Source: Sphingomonadales bacterium | GTDB lineage: Bacteria > Bacteroidota > Bacteroidia > UBA7662 | DNA length: 33,835 nucleotides | NCBI GenBank assembly: GCA_016872225.1 | Contig: VHAW01000002.1 | Span: 1 to 33,835 of the forward strand | Direction of reading: 5' to 3' | In this document: positions 17,577 to 25,708 of the stretch, one piece after another | Numbering within the stretch: position 1 is the stretch's first letter | Layout: every line of letters begins with the position of its first letter | Notes under the pieces: model-generated | The model's input: the letters and a program-made list of their open reading frames with translations, nothing else | Databases searched by the model: none | What the model was told of the DNA's origin: nothing | Translations under genes and position numbers: made by a program

Positions 17577-18725
17577 TTGAAACTCCCCGAACGCCTAAGC
17601 CAACCCGGGATCAGGATAGGCTTGATTCGACTGAGCTCTATCGGCGACGTGGTTCTATGCACGCCCGTCATCCGGTGGTTGCATCATCGATTCCCCCATG
17701 CGCAATTGCATTTTGTGACCCGGGCAGCCATGGCTCCGGTGTTGCAACATCATCCTGATTTGAGCCAAATTCATATCCTTCAAGCCGACAAAGAAAAGGA
17801 GCTATTGGACAAACTCAAGGTCCTTGGTTTCGATGCTATCATCGACCTTCATTCCAATTGGCGAACTCTGATGTGGAAATTTCAACTTGCCCCTCCAGGT
17901 TCCGGTATTCCATTTCTTCGATTTAGAAAAAACAATGTTCAAAAGTGGTGGACTGTTCAAACCAAAAGGAAACCCTCCCGCTACCTGCATACTGTTGAAA
18001 AATATGAAAAAATGCTAAAGTCATGGGACATTCAGGACGATGGGCAAGGTCTTGATTGGGCCTTTGACCCCTCCTTGGGCAGCAAGCCTAATGAAATTTC
18101 CTTCCTGAAGCAAGAATTTGGCTGGGACCCTGATCAGCAGGTTACGGCCATTGCGCTAGGTGCCCATCACGCGACCAAATGCCTGCCTAAAGACCAACTG
18201 ATTGCGTTGTGTCATTTGCTGGAAGGGCCTATACTTTTGTTAGGTGGTTCTCAAGATAAGGACTTGGCTGAACAACTCATCGAGAATCTAGATCGAAAGG
18301 ACATCGCCCACGGCTGCGGGCGGTGTACTTTACAGCAATCGGCCAAGGTCCTATCCGAATGCACCTGCCTGATCACCCCGGACACAGGGCTAATGCACAT
18401 CGGTGCTGCTCTGAGGATAAAACTTTTTGTCATCTGGGGAAATACAATCCCCGAATTCGGCATGCATCCCTGGTTGCCTAACCATGCTGGACGACCCCTT
18501 CGCTCCATGACCCAACAAGCCGAAACTCTTCAATCGGCGAATCCGTCCTCCATGGCAGACCTTCATCTTCCCGAACATTTTGAGGTAGAAGTATCCTGCA
18601 GGCCGTGCAGCAAATTGGGTCATCCATCATGTCCTCAAGGTCACTTTCAGTGCATGATGGGGCACGATGTGCACCGCATCGCCGAAGCCGTCCAGCGCTA
18701 TCGACTATCCTGTGCCAATCCATGA
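17577..18725 (+). CDS. Glycosyltransferase family 9 (heptosyltransferase-like)
   Basis: Likely adds a sugar to the lipopolysaccharide core at the inner face of the cytoplasmic membrane. The 382-residue protein has the GT-B layout of family GT9: N-terminal GLIRLSSIGDVVLCTPVIRWL and a C-terminal donor-binding region CLITPDTGLMHIGAAL followed by LFVIWGNT. A cysteine-rich tail (CRPCSKLGHPSCPQGHFQCM) follows, with cysteines spaced like a metal or disulfide site. The start is TTG at 17577; the next methionine lies about 50 residues in, beyond the family's first motif, so TTG is needed. The nucleoside phosphorylase starts 13 bases after its stop. Confidence 0.87.
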   Translation: MKLPERLSQPGIRIGLIRLSSIGDVVLCTPVIRWLHHRFPHAQLHFVTRAAMAPVLQHHPDLSQIHILQADKEKELLDKLKVLGFDAIIDLHSNWRTLMWKFQLAPPGSGIPFLRFRKNNVQKWWTVQTKRKPSRYLHTVEKYEKMLKSWDIQDDGQGLDWAFDPSLGSKPNEISFLKQEFGWDPDQQVTAIALGAHHATKCLPKDQLIALCHLLEGPILLLGGSQDKDLAEQLIENLDRKDIAHGCGRCTLQQSAKVLSECTCLITPDTGLMHIGAALRIKLFVIWGNTIPEFGMHPWLPNHAGRPLRSMTQQAETLQSANPSSMADLHLPEHFEVEVSCRPCSKLGHPSCPQGHFQCMMGHDVHRIAEAVQRYRLSCANP

Positions 18726-18738
18726 ACTCCCCCTGTCC

Positions 18739-19635
18739 ATGATCTCCGAAACTGACCTCATCCTGAATACCGATGGTTCGGTCTATCATCTGGGCCTACG
18801 CTCTGAACACCTTGCGGATATCGTTCTGTTGGTCGGTGATCCTGAAAGGGTTCCACAAATATCCGCCTTCTGGGACAAGATTGAATATCGCCAAAATCGT
18901 CGTGAATTTATTACTCAAACTGGGATAATTGGCAGCCATCGACTTACAGTGATCAGTACCGGAATTGGCACCGATAACATTGATATTGTGTTGAATGAAC
19001 TGGATGCCCTTTGCAAGATCAATACCGATACCCGAACAGCATTGGACCAACCCCGATCCTTGACCTTGGTTCGGATAGGTACGGCGGGTTGCCTGCAACC
19101 GGATCGATCCGAAGGGGGATTCATCGTAAGTCATGCAGCGATCGCCTTCGATGGACTGATGCAGCATTACAAGTTGTCCTATGATGAATTTGAGATTCAA
19201 CTTGCCAAGGCAGTAAGCCTACACCTTTACGGTGAGCAAGCTCCTGCAGCCCCTACGGTGGTTTCGGCTAATGATCAACTCATGGAGCATTTTCGTGCAT
19301 GCGGTTTTGAGGAAGGGCTAAATTGGACCTGTGCGGGATTTTATGGACCGCAAGGTCGAAACCTGTTCGGCCGATCAACCTATCCTAACTTATTGGAACA
19401 AGCCGTTTCTTTTCGCTTTCTCCATAACCATCGTGAACACCGTATCACCCACCTGGAAATGGAAACCTCCGGTATTTATGGGTTAAGCCGCCTAATGGGC
19501 CATCGCGCAATTTCCATATCGGCCCTCCTGGCGCATCGTTACCATCATCGATTCACTACGCAGCCTCAGGAAATTATGGAAAACTGCATCGCCCAAGTTT
19601 TGGATACCCTAAAGTCCCTTAACACATCGCATTGA
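18739..19635 (+). CDS. Nucleoside phosphorylase (PNP/UDP family, uridine-phosphorylase-like)
   Basis: Cytosolic salvage enzyme that splits a nucleoside with phosphate to give ribose 1-phosphate and free base. The 298 residues carry the family landmarks: LLVGDPERV (phosphate site), ISTGIGTDNIDIVLNEL, LVRIGTAGCLQ, and EMETSGIYGLSRLMGH with the ribose-binding Met-Glu pair. The sequence context looks more like uridine phosphorylases than purine ones, but this is not proven. ATG at 18739 is preferred; the open frame extends back into the glycosyltransferase gene without family similarity. It probably shares that gene's transcript. Confidence 0.87.
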   Translation: MISETDLILNTDGSVYHLGLRSEHLADIVLLVGDPERVPQISAFWDKIEYRQNRREFITQTGIIGSHRLTVISTGIGTDNIDIVLNELDALCKINTDTRTALDQPRSLTLVRIGTAGCLQPDRSEGGFIVSHAAIAFDGLMQHYKLSYDEFEIQLAKAVSLHLYGEQAPAAPTVVSANDQLMEHFRACGFEEGLNWTCAGFYGPQGRNLFGRSTYPNLLEQAVSFRFLHNHREHRITHLEMETSGIYGLSRLMGHRAISISALLAHRYHHRFTTQPQEIMENCIAQVLDTLKSLNTSH

Positions 19636-19704
19636 ATACTTTATGAGGAAGGTTAGCCTCAATCACTCTCATCCAGGGATGAGGTGCTTCTTCAACCCAA
19701 AAGC

Positions 19705-20349
19705 CTATCGGCGAGCGTGTCCGCTCTGCAACCCTTCAAGATGGGTTGTATCGTTGGACTGTATCACTTCATAGAGATCACCAACTCGCAACAAAACATA
19801 AAGACAAAGGTTGGAGTGATCAAAATCATCCATCGAAGTAGAAGGCTTCCCGGTAAGTAGGCAAAGCAACAAGCGCAACGCTCTGCCGTGCAAGCAAATC
19901 AAAGGACGCTGGTAGGGGCCTTCACGTAGTTCTTCCACCACAGGTTGCATCCTTGCCGCTACCGTGGCTGGAGAATCTCCCCCGGGGGGTGCGGCATCCT
20001 CTTTCCCTGCCCTCCAATCCACAACCAATTGCCGATAAACCGCATTGAAGGCATCAAAGGAATGTCCCTCAAAGATGCCCCAGTTAAATTCGTTGAGACC
20101 AGCGCGGGCATGCAAGGGGATTCCTTGATAGAAAGGATCTTGCAGAAAGGGGTCCAAAGTTTGACGGCTTCGCTGCAACAATGAACAATAAAAAGCATCA
20201 AAAGGCTCCCCTGCATAATGTCGGTGAAAAACCTGAGCCTGAACCTTACCCGTTTCATTTAAGGAAGTATCATGACCACTACCCTGAACTTTATCCTGAA
20301 GATTAAAATCCGTTTGACCGTGTCGTAACAAATAAAGCAGTTGACTCAT
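19705..20349 (-). CDS. Histidine phosphatase family protein (phosphoglycerate-mutase-like)
   Basis: A 214-residue member of the branch-1 histidine phosphatase superfamily. The phospho-accepting motif LLRHGQTDFN lies at residues 7-16 (His10). A conserved Arg region YCSLLQRSRQT, the acid segment WGIFEGHSFDAF and the second catalytic His in CLHGRALRLLL are all present. ATG at 20349 puts the RHG motif where the family has it; the frame is open further upstream but without similarity. The substrate is not evident (sugar phosphates and nucleotides are common). It lies 43 bases after the pseudouridine synthase gene on the same strand and is probably last in the mdh-tilS operon. Confidence 0.85.
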   Translation of the reverse strand: MSQLLYLLRHGQTDFNLQDKVQGSGHDTSLNETGKVQAQVFHRHYAGEPFDAFYCSLLQRSRQTLDPFLQDPFYQGIPLHARAGLNEFNWGIFEGHSFDAFNAVYRQLVVDWRAGKEDAAPPGGDSPATVAARMQPVVEELREGPYQRPLICLHGRALRLLLCLLTGKPSTSMDDFDHSNLCLYVLLRVGDLYEVIQSNDTTHLEGLQSGHARR

Positions 20350-20392
20350 GGGGGTTGGGTTAGGATTTTGGTTTGCTGCAAGTCCAAGGTGA

Positions 20393-21526
20393 TCAAAATA
20401 CACCCAAAGGCGGCTGACGCCATCGGTCCAGCACGGTCGCAAAATCATTTGGATATTCAGCATCGAAATGCAGTGGCCGACCATCATCTGGATGCACGAA
20501 GCCTAGTGTTTTGGCATGCAGGGCCATCCTGGGCATAATGGACATGCAATCCGATACGAATTTGAGATAAGCCCCTTGGTTTCCACCCTTCAACACCTTG
20601 TCCCCTCCATAAACCGCGTCGTTAAAGATGGGATGACCGTGCATAGAGGTATGGACCCGAATTTGATGGGTCCGACCGGTTTCAAGACGATATTCCATCA
20701 GACTCACAGGACCCAAAGTCTCCAACCGTCGAAAATGAGTCACGGCCGCTTTGCCCTTGCTGCCGTCCGCAAAGCCTTTCATACGCTGGCGATCACGGGG
20801 ATCTCGATCGATATGGGCCCTGTAAGTACCTTCCTCTTCAGGACAACCCCATACCAGCGCCCGATAAGTTCGTTGAATGCTGTGATCAAAAAATTGTTTG
20901 GCTAAATGAGTCATCGCCCAATCTGATTTGGCAATCACTAGCAATCCGGAAGTGTCCTTGTCAATCCTATGAACCAAACCAGGGCGGATTTCTGCTCCTT
21001 TGGCCAAAGCTTTCTTCGAATGCCGGGAGAGCGATGAATGGCGACCATCGTCCTGAAGCTTTATATCCTCGGAGGTCTCCACGGGATAACGGCTCAAAGG
21101 AAGATGAGCGAGGTGATGCACAAGGGCATTTACCAAAGTACCGCGGTGATGGCCATGTCCTGGGTGAACCACCATTCCTGGTGGTTTCTGTAAAACCAAA
21201 AGCGTATCATCTTCATAATCAATATGAAGTGGAATATCTTCGGGAGTGATACCTTTCTCGCGTGGCGGATGCGATAACACTAATTGCAGAAGATCGCCCG
21301 GCTTGACCTTGTAGCTTGATTTGACCGCGACTCCGTTGACCAAGAGGGATCCTGCTTTGATTGCATTCTGAATGCGATTTCGGGAGATTTGAGCCATGCG
21401 GATGTCCAAAAAACGGTCAATCCGCAACGGAGTCTGTCCCCCATCGATGGTCAAACGATAATGTTCAAACAAATCGTCCTGCTGGCCATCGTCATCAATC
21501 AAAGGGGCAACGATTTGGTCTTCCAT
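20393..21526 (-). CDS. RluD-family RNA pseudouridine synthase
   Basis: Converts uridines in rRNA or tRNA to pseudouridine. Residues about 34-85 form an S4 RNA-binding domain (RIDRFLDIRMAQISRNRIQNAI...GSLLVNG, split here for length). The catalytic domain includes LQKPPGMVVHPG, the signature LVHRIDKDTSGLL with catalytic Asp189, and LETGRTHQIRVH. Compared with typical RluD, about 27 extra residues rich in Ser, Lys and Asp sit at 148-175, before the catalytic motif. ATG at 21526 follows the tilS stop by one base (TAACATG), implying coupling; an upstream in-frame start at 21544 would overlap tilS. At 377 residues it is slightly long for the family. Confidence 0.92.
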   Translation of the reverse strand: MEDQIVAPLIDDDGQQDDLFEHYRLTIDGGQTPLRIDRFLDIRMAQISRNRIQNAIKAGSLLVNGVAVKSSYKVKPGDLLQLVLSHPPREKGITPEDIPLHIDYEDDTLLVLQKPPGMVVHPGHGHHRGTLVNALVHHLAHLPLSRYPVETSEDIKLQDDGRHSSLSRHSKKALAKGAEIRPGLVHRIDKDTSGLLVIAKSDWAMTHLAKQFFDHSIQRTYRALVWGCPEEEGTYRAHIDRDPRDRQRMKGFADGSKGKAAVTHFRRLETLGPVSLMEYRLETGRTHQIRVHTSMHGHPIFNDAVYGGDKVLKGGNQGAYLKFVSDCMSIMPRMALHAKTLGFVHPDDGRPLHFDAEYPNDFATVLDRWRQPPLGVF

Positions 21527-21527
21527 G

Positions 21528-22949
21528 TTACTTGATGGTGGCATACATCACTTTGGATTTCCATTCCCATTCCAATACCCCTTCGCCTCCCTTCATTTCC
21601 CATCGAGGGGTCATCGAGGGCAAAGGACAACCTATGACCTCTTTGTCGAGGCAAATCACCGGCCAAGTATCCTTGAAGGGTCTTTCGATACGATGCTCTT
21701 GCAAAAGGTCCGAAACCAACTTCCTATGACCTTTGATCATGGAGCAGCGATCCCCGGCCACCCATGGTCTGACCTGCCATCCTTGAGCCACCCAAGAACT
21801 CCAGTCCAATGGAATACTGTCCCCCTGTGTCAAGAAGAATTCATGCCCGAGTTCCGCATAGGCCTGCACGATCCCAGTCTGCTCCTTAACGGCTCCCTCT
21901 AATATTTTGATTGTTTGGGCTACTTCATTGGGAAACGAGGCCTTGATTTTCCACTCTTGGAGCAACTTTTGTCCATGGGGTAATCGCTCCAAATAACACA
22001 AGGCATTTCGTTGACGAAAGACCTGTCCCTTTCCGCACCCCAGCACCTTCCCCACAGACAAATCCCAGGCTTGCTCAAGAGCTTGTTCCTGGACATAATT
22101 GGCACCCAAAGACCTCCACAAACTACCCGCAAATACCGAGGCACCGTCAAGCTTGCTGCTCTCTTGACGGAGACGAACCACCTTACCCCAACAGGAGTCT
22201 TGGATGCGCTCCACAGAAGGCTCCAAACTTGTTTTGGAAAATTCTGCCAACACCGTTTCGCATTCCTGAATCTGACGACTTGCCCTAAGGATACCTTGAA
22301 CCCATCCCGGAAAACGAGCGTAGATTATAGGGGCCAGGTGCAAGCGAACATAATTACGGTCGTAGTAATCCGAATCGTTGCTTCGATCTTGCCTAAAATG
22401 CAAGGCCTTGGCTTGAGCATAGGCTTCCAATTCCGAAGGCATGATCTCTAACCAGGGCCGCCATAAACCTGGACTGGATTGCAATCCGCTCAAGCGATGG
22501 ATGTTACGACCCTTGAGCAAGGCAAGGAGAACGGTTTCAGCCTGATCCATAGCGTGATGCGCAGTGGTCACGATGGCCCCAGGAAACTTCCCTTGAGGCC
22601 CGGACAATCCGCGCAGGGCATTGTAACGATAACGACGGGCTGCGTCTTGCAGGTTTATGCCTTGCAGGTTAAGGTGATTTTTCCAATCATCGGGAACCTG
22701 TACGGTTTCCAAACATAAGTCGTTTTGGAAGGCAAGGTCGGCCACCAAAGCCGCATCCAGAGTTGAATCCTCCCCACGCAACCGATAATTGCAGTGAAAC
22801 AAGACGGGGCGTATCCCGGCTTCCAACATCGCATACAGCAAGGATACCGAATCACGACCTCCACTGATGCTCAGCAATACCGACCGGCGAAGCGGCCATT
22901 CCCCCATCGCGTGGAGTTGAATGCGCAGACGTTCGGCTAAAGAATGCAA
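21528..22949 (-). CDS. tilS: tRNA(Ile)-lysidine synthetase
   Basis: Attaches lysine to C34 of the CAU-anticodon tRNA-Ile so that it reads AUA. The PP-loop ATP pyrophosphatase motif SGGRDS is at residues 29-34. It is followed by HCNYRLRGEDS, TTAHHAMDQAETVLLALLKG and YVRLHLAPII, all typical of TilS, and C-terminal domains that include WQVRPWVAGDRC. The 473 residues suit the long, multi-domain form. The start is probably TTG at 22949, four bases after the mdh stop; ATG at 22907 would leave only about 14 residues before the PP-loop. It is in the middle of the mdh, tilS, pseudouridine synthase run. Confidence 0.93.
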   Translation of the reverse strand: MHSLAERLRIQLHAMGEWPLRRSVLLSISGGRDSVSLLYAMLEAGIRPVLFHCNYRLRGEDSTLDAALVADLAFQNDLCLETVQVPDDWKNHLNLQGINLQDAARRYRYNALRGLSGPQGKFPGAIVTTAHHAMDQAETVLLALLKGRNIHRLSGLQSSPGLWRPWLEIMPSELEAYAQAKALHFRQDRSNDSDYYDRNYVRLHLAPIIYARFPGWVQGILRASRQIQECETVLAEFSKTSLEPSVERIQDSCWGKVVRLRQESSKLDGASVFAGSLWRSLGANYVQEQALEQAWDLSVGKVLGCGKGQVFRQRNALCYLERLPHGQKLLQEWKIKASFPNEVAQTIKILEGAVKEQTGIVQAYAELGHEFFLTQGDSIPLDWSSWVAQGWQVRPWVAGDRCSMIKGHRKLVSDLLQEHRIERPFKDTWPVICLDKEVIGCPLPSMTPRWEMKGGEGVLEWEWKSKVMYATIK

Positions 22950-22953
22950 AGGT

Positions 22954-23883
22954 TTAATTCATCCGATCCAAGACCCCCATCACCTCGCGAACAGCGACGG
23001 CTGATTCATTCACCAAAGTCATTTCCGCGTCATTAAGATGAAGTTCGATGATTTCCTCTATACCACGGCGTCCCAATTTGACTGGCGCGCCCATGTAAAT
23101 ATCCTTCAATCCGTATTGACCGGTTAACCAAGCACAAACGGGAACAATGCGTTTCTGATCCCTGACAATGGCCTCAACCATTTGAGCCGCAGCGGCACCC
23201 GGGGCGTACCATGCCGAAGTTCCCAAAAGGTTGACAATTTCGCCACCTCCCTTTTTGGTTCTTTCGATAATGGTCTCCAGTTGGTCGGGGGCCATCATTT
23301 CCGTAACAGGAATACCGCCTACGGTGGTATAACGCGGAAGCGGCACCATGGTATCCCCATGACCACCCATGAGAACAGCTTGAATGTCTTTAGGTGAACA
23401 ATTCAGGGACTCGGCCAGGAAGGCCCGATAACGAGCAGTATCCAGGATTCCCGCCATCCCAAAGACCCGAGAGGAATCGACCTTGGCCGTTAAATAAGCG
23501 CAGTAGGTCATCACATCCAAGGGATTGGATACCACCACCAAAATGGTATCTGGAGAATAATGCATGATCTGCTCGGTCACGGTGCGAACAATGCCCGCAT
23601 TAGTGGAAATCAAATCATCACGGCTCATGCCAGGCTTGCGCGGAAGGCCAGAGGTAATAACGACCACATCGCTCCCCGCGGTTTTGGAATAGTCGTTGGT
23701 GGAACCCACGGTCCTGGTGTCGTAGAGGTGAATCGGTGCTGTCTGCCAGATATCAAGAGCCTTACCTTCGGCAAAGTTCTCTTTTATGTCAAGGAGGACA
23801 ACTTCATGAGCGAGTTCGCGATGAGCAATCGCATCAGCACAAGTTGCACCAACATTGCCGGCGCCTACTACGGTAATTTTCAT
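22954..23883 (-). CDS. mdh: Malate dehydrogenase (LDH-like type)
   Basis: NAD-dependent oxidation of malate to oxaloacetate in the TCA cycle. The 309 residues match the LDH-like (type 3) malate dehydrogenases. The Rossmann motif VVGAGNVGA is at 5-13, with the acidic NAD-selecting Asp in VVLLDIKE. SGLPRKPGMSRDDL holds the Arg pair that binds the dicarboxylate and marks malate rather than lactate specificity. VSNPLDVMTY and the catalytic His in GGHGDTMVP follow. The ATG at 23883 begins directly at the Rossmann strand. It is the first gene of a minus-strand run, and a near-palindrome with a -7-like octamer lies 24-49 bases upstream. Confidence 0.96.
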   Translation of the reverse strand: MKITVVGAGNVGATCADAIAHRELAHEVVLLDIKENFAEGKALDIWQTAPIHLYDTRTVGSTNDYSKTAGSDVVVITSGLPRKPGMSRDDLISTNAGIVRTVTEQIMHYSPDTILVVVSNPLDVMTYCAYLTAKVDSSRVFGMAGILDTARYRAFLAESLNCSPKDIQAVLMGGHGDTMVPLPRYTTVGGIPVTEMMAPDQLETIIERTKKGGGEIVNLLGTSAWYAPGAAAAQMVEAIVRDQKRIVPVCAWLTGQYGLKDIYMGAPVKLGRRGIEEIIELHLNDAEMTLVNESAVAVREVMGVLDRMN

Positions 23884-23906
23884 GGGGTAAGGGTCAAAGG
23901 GGTTTA

Positions 23907-23932
23907 GCCTTAAATTTGACCAAAATTAAGGC
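23907..23932. promoter_or_regulatory. 26-bp near-palindrome upstream of mdh containing a -7-like element
   Basis: GCCTTAA and TTAAGGC form perfect 7-bp outer arms, and inner bases also pair (TTTG with CAAA), leaving two mismatched positions per arm. On the mdh strand it contains TAATTTTG, which fits the TAnnTTTG -7 consensus at a sensible distance from the mdh ATG. A dyad overlapping a promoter could be a repressor site; this is inference. Confidence 0.4.
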
Positions 23933-23961
23933 AAAACGGGATTTATTAATGAAAAAATGCC

Positions 23962-23990
23962 TTTGATTCCATGAATTCTAAGTATTTTTG
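23962..23990 (+). promoter_or_regulatory. Possible promoter of the first M43-like protease
   Basis: TTTG at 23962-23965 and TATTTTTG at 23983-23990 match both boxes of the Bacteroidota promoter, but the spacing is 17 rather than 19-21 bases. Transcription would start near 23997, giving a leader of about 35 bases before the ATG at 24032. Confidence 0.45.
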
Positions 23991-24031
23991 ACCGTAATGC
24001 TTATTGTTTAAATATCAAAATCCGCCCATTT

Positions 24032-25609
24032 ATGCTTAGTAACCGTACCGCAATGATGGCCATATTGCCCTTATGGATGACCATATGGATGAATGGGGCT
24101 CGGGCTCAAACCGCTACCGGTGATGGGTTTTGCGGTTCCGGCAACGCTCCCGCATCCACCCTCAGCTGGATTGAAGGCCTGAGAGCCAACGGTGTCTTTG
24201 ACGAATTCGCTACCGAACAAGTTCAGAACACTATTTTTCTGCCCATCAAGGCACATTTCATAGGAACTGACGCAGGAGGTGGTCGCTACACTTTAGCAGA
24301 ATTGTCAAGGAATCTGTGCGAGTTGAACGAGCATTACCGCACGACCGGAATTCAATTTTTCTTGAGAGGAGATATCAATTACATTAATTCCTCGGCTTGG
24401 TACAATTTGCCGAACTCTTCCACCGCTGGCACCATCAACAGTCTGCACAATGTCAGCAGAGTGATTAATGTTTATTTCTGCAACCTTTCCGCCATGTCGC
24501 TTTGCGGCTTTGCGAATTTCCCGGGCACCGGAGAACCTCAATCCACCTTTCGTCAAGGCGCTATTTACCTAAGCATTGGATGCAGCGGCGCAGGCAATTC
24601 CACCTGGGCCCACGAAATGGGGCATTTCCTCAGCCTCCCTCATCCCTTTGAAACCACCAGCGATGCACCCGCAGCGGCAGGCGCAGAGCGGGTTACCCGA
24701 TTGGCCAACGAGGTTGCACCGAGGCTTCCAGCAAATTGCGCTACTGCAGGCGATCGTTTCTGCGATACACCTTCCGATTTCCGTCCAGACCGCTGGAACT
24801 GCCCAGGTACCAACGGCACTGTACGGGATATCAACAACGATTTGTTCAATCCAGTCGGACGCTATTACATGAGCTACGCCGACGATGCCTGCCAGGATTC
24901 CTTTTCCGTGCAGCAGAAGGCAGCGATGCAAGCCACGGTGAGGGTGGTGAACGGTCAGGCAGGGCCGCGTTATTACCTCCTCTCTCCGCCCATTTCAAAT
25001 TACGATACCATCCTCAACAGCCAGCCTACCCATTTGCACCCTGTCAACAACAGCGTCAACAATGTACCGAACCTGACCTTCCGTTGGAACAAGGTACCCG
25101 GCGCTACCATGTACCTGCTTCGCATCAGCCGCCTCTTTACCTTCACGGGAACCTTGATCGAAGACCGTATTGTTTACGACACCACCTACCAATACACGGG
25201 TAACGCCATCAACCCCAACGTGGATTACTACTGGTCCCTCAAAGCCATTAACCACAAAGTCACCTGCGGAAATTACTCGGCATCAAGTGCCGGGAACTAT
25301 TGGAAATTCAGGACAGTGGGGTTCGTAGGAACTCAAACATTAGCAGCAGGCGAGGAATTTAGCTTGTACCCCAATCCTATGGACGGAGCAAACGGCTGGA
25401 TTTATTTGGAACCCTCCTTTGGGGATGGACAAAGTACCACAGTCGAATGGATCGATGCTGCAGGGAGAATTCTGTATCGCCAAACTTTAGAAGGTTCCGG
25501 TGCCCATTCCATAGAATGGAGCAACGGCAAAATCCCTGCCGGCCTCTATCAAATTCGCCTTCAAAACCGAGCCTTCGGTCGCAGGACCGGTCGTTGGCTC
25601 GTCCAATAA
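24032..25609 (+). CDS. Secreted M43-like zinc metalloprotease with type IX sorting domain (copy 1 of 3)
   Basis: Predicted extracellular protease of 525 residues. Residues 1-25 are a signal peptide ending ARA. The catalytic domain, about 60-310, has the zinc site HEMGHFLSLPH (His194, Glu195, His198, His204), GDRFCDTPSDF, and the Met-turn YYMSYADDAC (Met280), a pattern of the pappalysin (M43) group. Position 8 of the zinc motif is Ser where metzincins usually have Gly. Residues about 335-428 look like a fibronectin-III-type domain (FRWNKVPGATMYLLRI). Residues from about 440 are a Por sorting domain (LYPNP, DAAGRILY, IPAGLYQIRL), pointing to type IX secretion. It is the first of three consecutive paralogues. 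The substrate is unknown. Confidence 0.88.
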   Translation: MLSNRTAMMAILPLWMTIWMNGARAQTATGDGFCGSGNAPASTLSWIEGLRANGVFDEFATEQVQNTIFLPIKAHFIGTDAGGGRYTLAELSRNLCELNEHYRTTGIQFFLRGDINYINSSAWYNLPNSSTAGTINSLHNVSRVINVYFCNLSAMSLCGFANFPGTGEPQSTFRQGAIYLSIGCSGAGNSTWAHEMGHFLSLPHPFETTSDAPAAAGAERVTRLANEVAPRLPANCATAGDRFCDTPSDFRPDRWNCPGTNGTVRDINNDLFNPVGRYYMSYADDACQDSFSVQQKAAMQATVRVVNGQAGPRYYLLSPPISNYDTILNSQPTHLHPVNNSVNNVPNLTFRWNKVPGATMYLLRISRLFTFTGTLIEDRIVYDTTYQYTGNAINPNVDYYWSLKAINHKVTCGNYSASSAGNYWKFRTVGFVGTQTLAAGEEFSLYPNPMDGANGWIYLEPSFGDGQSTTVEWIDAAGRILYRQTLEGSGAHSIEWSNGKIPAGLYQIRLQNRAFGRRTGRWLVQ

Positions 25610-25708
25610 ATTGTCTATATCTTGGTAGGATACTTACCTTTCGCCTTCAAAATCACTCTAGAAATAACATCCTAGCCTTATAGATCATTCTAGAAAAGCC
25701 TCTTCGCC

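Noticed and set aside
19668..19683. Small hairpin (CTCATC / GATGAG) between converging genes, considered as a terminator
   Set aside because: The stem is only six base pairs and no T-run follows on either strand.
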